Assembly: GCA_022414725.1 (NCBI GenBank)
Contig: CM039463.1
Coordinates: 91,398,888-91,462,887 of the forward strand
Reading direction: 5' to 3'
DNA: 64,000 bases
From: Microglena sp. YARC
Lineage: Eukaryota; Chlorophyta; Chlorophyceae; Chlamydomonadales; Chlamydomonadaceae
In this document: piece after piece, positions 57,353-64,000 of the stretch
Position numbering within the stretch: position 1 is the stretch's first letter
Layout of the letters: every line of letters starts with the position of its first letter
The notes under the pieces: generated by a model
Seen by the model: the letters and a program-made list of their open reading frames with translations, nothing else
Told to the model about the DNA's origin: nothing
Databases searched by the model: none
Position numbers and translations under genes: made by a program

Positions 57353-59360
57353 ATGGGGGTAGTGCAAGACAAAGGAGATGACGATATTAACATCAGCGTC
57401 GTCAAGAAGACGCTTAATTCTCTGTGCATGGATGTATCGAGGCATCAGATCTCCTCAAGGATACAAAGCATGGTACTCTTAATCAACCACGCAGTTGCAG
57501 AGGCAAACTTATTCGCAAACTTTCATATCACAAGATGCCTCGATGATGGATACTTTGACGTCAAGCAGTTACCACACCTGGATCGGAACTTTTATTACAG
57601 GTGCCTCCTTGCGGTATCGACCTCCAATGTTCGAAAGGATACTCTGGGCCAGAGCTTCAATGATACCATGGTTGCTTTCGACGCCCTAAGACCTGCAGGC
57701 TACGTGAAGGTGGACATTCGTCCTTGGGGACAAGTAATTGCAGACGTCTCAATACAAATGGCGACGATGGCGTGCAACAGCGTCTGGGCAAACGTGGACA
57801 GGGTCGTTATCAAGTACCTGCGCTTGAAACATCCCTCTCTGAAGAAACATTTCAAGAAGATTGTCAAAGCGGTGGTCCAGTACCCAGAATCGAAAATCGA
57901 CACAATCATCCCAGAGGGCCTCGTTCATGCGATCCATATCACAGAGGTTGTCAGTCACTTGAGGGCTCTCTTTCCGCTGCCAAAAGGGAAGCAGTTCAAC
58001 ACTAGAGCGCACCTGACAATGCGATTGTTCCATCACGTGCTTACAGAGTTGGGAGAGGTCGGACGAGTGGATCCGAAAGATAAAAAAACAAAAAAAAGTC
58101 ACCCCCGTCTGTTCAGTATCCTTCCTCGCAAGAACGGCTTCACAATTTCGTACTTCCCGATATCGTCCATGACTTTCATGAAGCTTCTCAGCATGGGTGA
58201 TTCGCCACTCGAGAGCGTCTCTGGCAATGGACGTTACGAGAACCATACAATGCTGTGGCGAAAGTACTTTAATATCCAAGGTCTTGAGACGAAAAGGTCT
58301 CGCTTTGACAACCGAATCCTCAGCGACGGTAAAGGGGTATCCGTCCAAATGAAGCAGAAGGGTAAAGAAGAGGTCGTTGAAGAAGGAGAAAACGCAGGCT
58401 ATCCCAAGGACGCAAATATCGTAGAGTGCAAGGACGCAGTGGGTGCGCTGCGTGTCGGAGTAGACCCTGGAATGACAGATATCGTCACGGTAGCATCTTC
58501 TGCAGGTCGCATCGAGTCTTTCAGCTCGGCTCGCTTTAGCGAAGTTGCTGGGTACAATACAAGCAAGCGTCGCACCTACAAATGGAATGACGAGACTCAA
58601 GACCTCGTGAAGTCCATTCCATCGCCTAATACGAGCAACATGGTCGACCTGCAGGACCATGTCAGAGCTTATCTCAAAGCGCTCCCGATCCTCCTACAAC
58701 ACAGAGCCAACAAAGGCTACCGATCTATGCGATTCTTTCGATACGTTGGTAAACAGAAGACGATTGAAAAGGTATGCGATGTGATTGCACCAAGGGCACA
58801 GACGACCGTTGTTGGCTTCGGCAACTGGTCCAACCAAGGGTATGGTATCAGTCGTTCATGTTCTGGGCCCATCAAAGAGATCAGGAGGTGCCTCTCACGT
58901 CGTAATAATGTTTTGTTCAAAAACGTCGACGAACGCAACACCTTGTAAATGTCACGGCTGCTTCCAGAGGCTTGTCAACATGAAGGCAGACAGCGTAGTC
59001 TGGCGCGGAGTTTGCAAAGAGTCCCCAATCGACGGGTCTATAACTTTTGAGAAGCAGAAGATGGTGGTGAAGAACGTCAAGGTCCACAAAGTACTGCACT
59101 GTAGAGACAGTGTCAAAAGCGCATCATCCAATGTGCGCTGTGGTGCAACCTGGAACCGAGACGTGAACGCTGCCAAGAACCTTCTTCTGCTTCTGACAAC
59201 GTGGATGGACGGGAGAGAGCGACCTGAGGCATTCTGTGTTCCCTCGCCTCCCCCCAAAACCACAGTTTCCATCGAGGCGAGTGTGAGCGCTAAACCGACC
59301 GACCCACCTGGGTTTGTCAGCAGCTTGCCTTGTTATCCTTTGGGCCAGCTTAAATGCTGA
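57353..59360 (+). pseudogene. Fanzor nuclease, copy 5 (longest frame)
   Basis: ATG 57353 (MGVVQDKGDDDINISVVKKT) opens a frame of about 530 codons to TAA at 58946-58948. The long helical N-terminal half (MVAFDALRPAGYVKVDIRPW; FPLPKGKQFNTRAHLTMRLF) precedes RuvC-I GVDPGMTDIVT near 58450. The frame then ends inside VDERNT owing to the 2-nt deletion shared with copies 1 and 3. The zinc finger CKCHGC and RuvC-III RDVNAAKNLL follow in another frame (58950-59360). Unless ribosomes shift by 2 nt the product lacks the last catalytic Asp. A guide RNA would be expected to overlap the 59280-59465 end. Confidence 0.88.
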
Positions 59361-59508
59361 AATACAGATATGAAGGGCAAAAATATGTACTCGCCTTTAG
59401 CTGATCTACCCATTTGGTTCAAGGGTCACCGGTAGGGTGTCCCACAAATTGCGTCTCCGACTGTAGGTTAGAGGATATAAGGGTAGCTTAAATTCAACGG
59501 ATAACACG

Positions 59509-59913
59509 ATGGCCAACAACATTTTAAGACAAATAGCTTTCTGGATCGGGTGCATAGGAATCAGGACAGCTTTCGTGATTCTTGCCTTTCTCGCGACACC
59601 TAGGTATCTAAGGGGTATGGGCGTCTTGGCCCTTGTGCCAGCAATAGGGTTCTTTGTCCTATACTTTGGAGGCCTTCGTAAAACGGGGATAGAGGTGGCG
59701 CCAGATGGCGGGAAGATCTGGTGGTCGAAACTTCGCCCTGTTCATGGCACGTTATACCTATTGTTTGCAATCCTTGCGCTCTCCCGCTGGCAAAGACATG
59801 CATGGGTCGCCTTGGCTGTTGATGTATTCATCGGTGTCCTCGCTAAACTGTGTTTCCCTATGTTTTTGCCAGGGGTCTCGACTCGACTCGACTCGACACA
59901 TGTGCCGCCGTGA
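59509..59913 (+). CDS. multi-pass membrane protein
   Basis: 134 residues with four hydrophobic segments: IAFWIGCIGIRTAFVILAFL, GVLALVPAIGFFVLYFGGL, TLYLLFAILAL and AWVALAVDVFIGVLAKLCF. Between segments 2 and 3 lies RKTGIEVAPDGGKIWWSKLR. G-C-I-x-x-R ... R-K-T-G-x-E ... K-I-W-W-x-x-L-R-P-x-H is a pattern I associate with a small membrane protein shared by large algal and protist viruses; I cannot name the family. The C-terminus runs into a GACTCGACTCGAC repeat and may be altered. A Family I end lies 43 bp upstream. Confidence 0.65.
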   Translation: MANNILRQIAFWIGCIGIRTAFVILAFLATPRYLRGMGVLALVPAIGFFVLYFGGLRKTGIEVAPDGGKIWWSKLRPVHGTLYLLFAILALSRWQRHAWVALAVDVFIGVLAKLCFPMFLPGVSTRLDSTHVPP

Positions 59914-60096
59914 TGCGAGTGGTCTCGACATGATGCGAGTGTGACTCGACAGTATCCGCCGTCCGTTCGTGGCCTAAGCCCCCCCTCACCCAAATCCTGT
60001 GTAGTGCTGGCGGTACGATCGATCGCCGGACAACGCCTTGCAGCAGGTCACAGCCTCGCCGTCGCTTAGCGGATTCAGATAAATGCAGCCCCTGCC
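59914..60096. other. no gene; repeat shared with 62040-62095
   Basis: GTGGCCTAAGCCCCCCCTCA, CCCAAATCCTGTGTAGTGCT recurs at 62050-62090. Surrounded by CTCGACTCGAC and GTGATGCGAGTGG words of the minisatellite at 61780-62030. Confidence 0.6.
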
Positions 60097-60800
60097 TCAA
60101 CAATCACCAGCACATCCCTTTCGGGGAATATCGCATCGCTTCGATATTGCGTCCCATGCTTTGGTCGCCTTGCCATATTTCACGCCTTCCTTCGAGCAAT
60201 GGACGGCACCGCATCGCGCGGTGCTTGCGTGTTTATCGAACGAGCTCATGGCGGTTTTGGAATTATTGGTCAGCCTCGCCATGAGTTCATAACGACTATG
60301 ACATTTGCTCTCGATACAAGATTTGAGGGGCTTTGAAGTTTTCTCAATGACTTCACCTGCAGCCGATAGTTTATCGTTGCATTTTGTTACTTTTCTGCAC
60401 TTCGATGCTTTCATGCGGAGCGCGCCTGCCCACTCTATCCATTCATCAAGCGTCCGTTATTTTTTGTCAGAGACCAGACGGACAGCCTCAATCTTCATAA
60501 ACGCGACGAACTCTTCGGCCGTGTACGAGTCGTCCTTCTTTCCGAGCTGACGGGGACCTGTGTAGCACACGACATCAGATCGACTCTTCGTTTCTTTTTT
60601 TGCTTGAAATGGGCGTTCCTGCCTCCCGGCCGATTTTGACTGGTTGCGAAACATGGTATGGAGCGGATTTGTGATTCCTTGGTGCTGATGTCTCAAGCTA
60701 GCGAGTCGTTCAGGAGGCTCTAAATCCTGATTAGAAATTTAAAAAAATCTGCCGGGAGGCAGGAACGCCCATTTTGAGGTAGTTTTGCCACTCGTGGCAT
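60097..60800 (-). pseudogene. basic Cys-rich protein, split by MITE-A and a nonsense codon
   Basis: The start (MPRVAKLPQ, ATG at 60800) lies upstream of a MITE-A (60608-60773). After the MITE the same phase continues: AKKETKSRSDVVCYTGPRQL, TAEEFVAFMKIEAVRLVSDK, then TAA, then RTLDEWIEWAGALRMKASKC and CHSRYELMARLTNN ... GYG-less basic end KRCDIPRKGCAGDC. The paralogue fragment at 14008-14172 has Glu in place of the TAA. Lys/Arg/Cys-rich, it may be a structural or DNA-binding virion protein. Both lesions are local, so the gene died recently. Confidence 0.7.
60608..60773 (-). mobile_element. MITE-A inside the basic gene
   Basis: 166 bp, TTGA duplicated on both sides (GCTTGA|AATGGG ... CCCATT|TTGAGG). 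Reverse orientation. One change in the right terminal repeat (ATCTGCCGGG). Confidence 0.92.
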
Positions 60801-60929
60801 TCAATGAATGAATGAAAGTGTATATATTTGAAATGAAAATCCGACAAATATCTTGGATGCGAAAGTCGCCTGGGTGTCATGTGTGATAATGAATGAATGG
60901 ACGGACGGATGGGGGGCATGCGAAAGCCG

Positions 60930-61085
60930 CCGTGGCGTCTGTGCTGTGTTTCGGTCGCTCTGTGATGTGACTCGACACAAGTTCCGCCTGATGAGAGTGG
61001 TCGCTCTATGACTCGACTCGACTCGACAGGTGCCGCCTGATGAGAGTGTTCGGTCGCTCTGTGAGTCGACACAGGTGTTGCAGCA
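60930..61085. repeat. GACTCGACACAGGTGCCGCC-type repeat
   Basis: Imperfect ~45-bp units with TGCCGCCTGATGAGAGTGGTC and CTCTGTGACTCGACACA. Related arrays lie at 59880-59950 and 61780-62030. Non-coding. Confidence 0.75.
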
Positions 61086-61147
61086 GGAAAACTGGCCTGC
61101 ATAAGGATTGATGAGTTGAGACAGTTATAATTAAACGCTTTGAATAC

Positions 61148-61625
61148 ATGAGTCACATGACAGGCACATGCAGGTGTTGTCATTCATCTTTCTTGCTTGA
61201 TCATGATCCCAAGTCGTGCGATTGGTGTGACATCGAGGCGAGCAAATGGGAGCTGATTGCGAATGTAGCAGCACTTCATGGTAAATTAGAGTGTCTCGTC
61301 AATGCATGGCATCATGGACAATGTTTCATCAATACATACCGGGTCGCCCTTCATGCAGCTTCATGTGGACAAATGGCTTGTCTTTCATTCTTGTTTGATC
61401 AGTGCGGAGCAGCCCATGCTATGCATATTCATGAACATGAACATGTGGAGAATGATGAGCTCATGGGGCTGAGCAATGTTGCAGCATTGGGGGGAAATGT
61501 TGAATGTCTCATCCTGGTTAATAGAAAAGGATCCCCTATGCATCCTTCTCTGTCAACCTGGGCTTTACACATTTGTGCCAATTGCGATTGCACATGCAAG
61601 GGTGGACATGCTGCATGCTCACGGT
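61148..61625 (+). CDS. ankyrin-repeat protein truncated by transposon end
   Basis: Starts MSHMTGTCRCCHSSFLLDHD with Cys pairs CRCC and CDWC (possible zinc site), then ankyrin-like units IANVAALHGKLECLVNAWHH, VALHAASCGQMACLSFLFDQ and SNVAALGGNVECLILVNRKG. At 61626 a Family I end replaces the rest, so the last codons are transposon sequence. The third unit may already be frameshifted near 61590. Confidence 0.6.
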
Positions 61626-61731
61626 ACATTCGGAGACGCAATTTGTGGGACGCCCTACCGGTGACCCTTGAACCCAATGGGTATATCAGCTAAAGGTGAG
61701 TACATATTTTTGCCCTTCATCTCTGTATTCC
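61626..61731 (+). mobile_element. Family I Fanzor-side end, solo
   Basis: TTCGGAGACGCAATTTGTGG through CGCCCTACCGGTGACCCTTG to CTTCATCTCTGTATT. Stops before the TCAGCATTTAAGC found in complete copies. Confidence 0.85.
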
Positions 61732-61779
61732 CTCATGGCACGTTCCCTTGGGGGTACATGCAGCAGCAACTCAAGTAAA

Positions 61780-62030
61780 CTAATCCCAACATGTGCCGCC
61801 GTGATGCGAAAGTCGCTCTGTGATGTGACTCGACACAGGTGCCGCCGTGATGCGAGAGGTCGGTCGCTCTGTGACTCGACACATGTTCCGTTACGTCATG
61901 ATGCAAGAGGTCGGTCGGTCTGTGACTCAACACACGTGCCGCCGTGATGCGAGAGGTCGCCATGTGACTCGACTCGACTCGAGTCGACACAGATGCCGAC
62001 GTCCTTGATGAGAGTGGTCGCCGTTCCTCT
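61780..62030. repeat. ~46-bp minisatellite
   Basis: GTGCCGCCGTGATGCGAGAG then GTCGGTCGCTCTGTGACTCG, five to six imperfect units. No gene. Confidence 0.8.
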
Positions 62031-62168
62031 AAAAACGAGTGTAACGTAGTGGCCTAAGCCCCCCCTCACCCAAATCCTGTGTAGTGCTGGCGGCGGTATG
62101 CCAACCTGGATGGTGCTCCTCAAGCGTATGCCATCATCCGGGCATGGTTCACATTAGATGGTTACAAC

Positions 62169-62537
62169 TTAGTCCCTGTAGAATGGTCCAATCACTTCCC
62201 CATCAGGGTATCTGTTGAATCCATACAAAAAAGCACGTGGCTCTTCGTTGACCAAGGTTTGAATTGCAATGTGTGTGTGGAACCGATGCTGATTATCTAA
62301 CTCTAAGTGGATTATAAGCACTTCATGTGCAAATGGAAGCCTTAGTGTAATGGCGTTGGAAGTTGACGTAATATCTTGGACAAACTTGGAGGCCCAGTCT
62401 TGGTCCATAACATGCATAGACCGGTCCATAATGTTACAGTTTGAATCTCTATGTAGTTTGGCCATAATATGTGTTTTCTCATTGAACCGCATGGGGCTTG
62501 AGGAGTGGCACATCCAAGATGAAGAGGCAATCCCCAT
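62169..62537 (-). CDS. hypothetical protein
   Basis: 122 residues: MGIASSSWMCHSSSPMRFNE, then ITLRLPFAHEVLIIHLELDN and QHRFHTHIAIQTLVNEEPRA, ending FNRYPDGEVIGPFYRD. Alternating strands suggest a small beta domain. It shares a His/Met-rich style with 16250-16591 but no clear alignment. No family recognised. Confidence 0.5.
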   Translation of the reverse strand: MGIASSSWMCHSSSPMRFNEKTHIMAKLHRDSNCNIMDRSMHVMDQDWASKFVQDITSTSNAITLRLPFAHEVLIIHLELDNQHRFHTHIAIQTLVNEEPRAFLYGFNRYPDGEVIGPFYRD

Positions 62538-62574
62538 CGATGCTTTCGGGAGTAGTGTGTAGTGTGTCTAATGC

Positions 62575-62702
62575 TTGATGTGAACTCCCCTCCGGTCGCC
62601 CACCCGCTCAGTTCCTCGCGGACTCCTTTGTGGGGGCTCCGCTCCGGTCGCCCCCGGTCGCTCCGCTGGGGGGAAGAGGTGAAAGGGGCTCCGCCACTTG
62701 CG
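62575..62702 (+). repeat. repeat IV, GC-rich core
   Basis: ACTCCCCTCCGGTCGCCCAC through GGGGCTCCGCCACTTGCGTG. Only the central part of 8366-8640. Confidence 0.75.
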
Positions 62703-62703
62703 T

Positions 62704-62930
62704 GGTGTGTGCATCTTATTCCTCTTCACTTGCGTCATCATGTCATGCATTATCATCATGTCGTAGCCGCAATCCCATATATCCCTGTTGTGGTCGTTCA
62801 TTTTGAGGCGCTCTATTTGAACGATATGATCATGGATAATACCACCATCACTGTCCTTGACAAAGACGCAGATCATATCCACTTTGCGGACACAATCTGA
62901 TGCGAGCGGCATGATGGCAACCCTAAACAT
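62704..62930 (-). CDS. hypothetical protein, 3' end replaced by repeat IV
   Basis: Starts MFRVAIMPLASDCVRKVDMI at 62930, then CVFVKDSDGGIIHDHIVQIE and a Met/Asp/His-rich stretch. The frame enters repeat IV at 62702, so the native C-terminus is lost. No family recognised. Confidence 0.35.
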
Positions 62931-63134
62931 TTTACATTTTAGAAATTCAGGCCAAAAAGTTTAAGTTGTCGTCGACCGTGATGTAGTGTTTGGCTGTCTT
63001 CACACTATTTAGTGCACCTGCGCGCGTGCTGCTGTACTTTCTCCGATTTCTCCGTTGAGTTGATGACCCACCTGGGTGCAATCACAATCACAAGCGTTGT
63101 GTGTTATACTAATGATGTTGTCTAGGTTGTTCAA

Positions 63135-63335
63135 ATGGCTATAGAGACAACAAAGCAAATCACACCTGTTGTTGTTTCGCAGCAGGGCTACGGCCACATG
63201 CCATGGCCGCAGAACAACAACACTTCACACGATTTGGCACACACGGCAAGAATCAACAAGGGCATTTTGTTTATGGGAAAAGATCTGTTCCGCAATATGT
63301 CTTTGTCGACAGCTCGCAGCATGCTAAGCACATAA
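63135..63335 (+). CDS. small hypothetical protein
   Basis: 66 residues: MAIETTKQITPVVVSQQGYG, a Gln/Asn-rich middle, and NKGILFMGKDLFRNMSLSTA. It ends 15 bp before an IS607-type left end. No family recognised. Confidence 0.4.
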   Translation: MAIETTKQITPVVVSQQGYGHMPWPQNNNTSHDLAHTARINKGILFMGKDLFRNMSLSTARSMLST

Positions 63336-63350
63336 GCAATGACTAATATG

Positions 63351-63424
63351 GGAAGGTTGCAACAGTTGACTCGTTTGCTTTCCAAAAATAAGTAAACCTA
63401 ACAGTGTATAAGGAATTTGCATGT
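63351..63424 (+). mobile_element. left end of an IS607-type element
   Basis: GGAAGGTTGCAACAGTTGAC then TCGTTTGCTTTCCAAAAATA through GGAATTTGCATGT. It precedes the recombinase gene and recurs as solo copies at 20891, 38413, 39363 and 49684. The element start is taken as the GG before TTGCAACAG, since IS607 recombinases use a GG core; this is inference. Confidence 0.6.
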
Positions 63425-63590
63425 AATGGGCGTTCCTGCCTCCCGGCCGATTTTTTTAAATTTCTAATCAGGATTTAGAGCCTACGGAACGACTCACTAG
63501 CTTGAGACATCAGCACCAATGAATCACAATTCCGCTCCATACCATGTTTCGCAACCAGTCAAAATCGGCCGGGAGGCAGGAACGCCCATT
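63425..63590 (+). mobile_element. MITE-A in the IS607 leader
   Basis: 166 bp. The solo IS607 end at 49751 (TTGCATGTACTAG) is the empty site, and ATGT is duplicated. Only 22 bp remain between it and the recombinase start. Confidence 0.95.
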
Positions 63591-63612
63591 ATGTACTAAA
63601 TATCAGAATGCC

Positions 63613-64000
63613 ATGTATGGCAACCAACGCTTCTGTAAAATTGGCAAGGCCTCCGATGCCCTTGGTGTCTCCAGGACTGTCCTCCGTCGATGGGCGGATA
63701 ATGGCACGATCAGAACGATCCGGACTCCAGGCAACCAACGTCTCTTTGACCCAAGCAGCATCCAAGGCTACCTCATCGAGCAGGAAAAAAAACCCAGCAG
63801 TCGTCAAGTCATTCTCTACGCACGTGTGTCCTCACACAAACAACAACCCGACCTGCTCAGACAGCAATTGTTCTTGCAAACCCATATTTCTGACAAACAT
63901 TCCGGATGCGAGCAAGTCATTGAAGTCAAGGACGTCGGATCAGGGCTCAACTTCAAGCGCCCAGGACTTTTACGAGTATTGGGACTTGTCACGGCAGGAC
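63613..64000 (+). CDS. tnpA: IS607-type serine recombinase (TnpA), 5' part
   Basis: Open to the window end. A MerR-like DNA-binding domain (FCKIGKASDALGVSRTVLRR, WADNGTIRTIRTPGNQRLFD) precedes the serine-recombinase catalytic domain (VILYARVSSHKQQPDLLRQQ with the catalytic Ser, then VIEVKDVGSGLNFKRPGLL). This N-terminal HTH order is diagnostic of IS607. These elements usually carry a TnpB or, in giant viruses, a Fanzor gene next, which would lie beyond 64000. ATG 63613 is chosen because it gives the usual short leader before the HTH. Confidence 0.95.
   Translation, partial: MYGNQRFCKIGKASDALGVSRTVLRRWADNGTIRTIRTPGNQRLFDPSSIQGYLIEQEKKPSSRQVILYARVSSHKQQPDLLRQQLFLQTHISDKHSGCEQVIEVKDVGSGLNFKRPGLLRVLGLVTAG

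Larger units (their letters stand above)
56872..59465. mobile_element. Family I Fanzor/IS630 transposon, copy 5 (right part)
   Basis: Starts at AATACTCCTTAC after the 5.0 kb copy 2 and ends ...GCGTCTCCGACTGTA at 59465. Its missing transposase end is at 35118-35800. Holds the best-preserved Fanzor frame in the window. Confidence 0.9.

Noticed and set aside
57749..58660. Long minus-strand open frame (303 codons) opposite Fanzor copy 5, also at 9801-10571, 22323-23150 and 28867-29493
   Set aside because: It mirrors the well-conserved Fanzor frame in every copy, lacks any motif, and codon position bias fits the sense strand. It is an antisense shadow.
63589..63807. Minus-strand frame at the window end
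   Set aside because: It lies opposite the clear IS607 recombinase reading frame and has no motif.
1..64000. tRNA or rRNA genes
   Set aside because: I saw no cloverleaf with conserved TTCRA and A/B box words, nor any rRNA core sequence. A covariance-model search would be needed to exclude a diverged tRNA.

Overview
The window looks like Nucleocytoviricota (giant-virus) DNA carried in, or heavily mixed with, a eukaryotic genome. Virus-type genes include ankyrin-repeat proteins, a T4 Rnl2-like RNA ligase, a replication factor C large subunit, a dual-specificity phosphatase, a J-domain protein, an LRAT-type papain-fold protein, a membrane-anchored WSC-like surface protein and small Cys/His zinc-knuckle proteins. 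Eukaryotic signals are spliceosomal exon borders in the first 6.3 kb, a chromodomain exon, and an intron-bearing histone H3 gene. Coding density is low, mobile DNA is abundant, and several virus-type genes carry in-frame stops or insertions. An endogenous, decaying giant-virus insertion fits best; a very transposon-rich viral genome is the alternative. I cannot name the species.

Layout. 1-6.3 kb: minisatellites and two intron-containing genes, with a degenerate copy of a gene found at 16 kb. 7-24 kb: virus-like genes (ankyrin at 7.4 and 18.7 kb, WSC-like at 12.6 kb, caspase-like candidate at 16.7 kb, broken LRAT-like at 20 kb) between transposons. 24.5-26.8 kb: RNA ligase and phosphatase. 26.9-59.5 kb: two Fanzor/IS630-type transposons, each split by a 5.0 kb element; the two 5.0 kb copies are inverted and bracket a 16.8 kb segment holding zinc-knuckle, J-domain, LRAT, P-loop NTPase and RFC1 genes. 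59.5-64 kb: membrane protein, a basic Cys-rich gene, an ankyrin fragment, and an IS607-type recombinase running off the window end.

Mobile elements. Family I is an IS630/Tc1-type transposon (ends TACAG...CTGTA at TA) carrying a transposase and, divergently, a Fanzor (TnpB-like RuvC nuclease); there are five large copies and several deletion derivatives. One transposase (26929-27936) looks intact; every Fanzor copy is damaged. Family II is a second Fanzor/IS630 family, present as one deleted element and many solo ends. MITE-A has 30-bp terminal inverted repeats and 4-bp target duplications, readable from filled and empty sites. MITE-C has 28-bp TACAGTCGGCGGAA-type ends. Repeat IV is a GC-rich dispersed repeat. 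IS607-type left ends recur downstream of genes.

Main results: junction swapping shows that 35118-51875 was inverted by recombination between the two 5.0 kb copies; the 5.0 kb element carries a histone H3-like gene with an intron; transposon ends repeatedly sit 5-51 bp before start codons; three Fanzor copies share a 2-nt deletion that removes the zinc finger and last RuvC motif from the reading frame.
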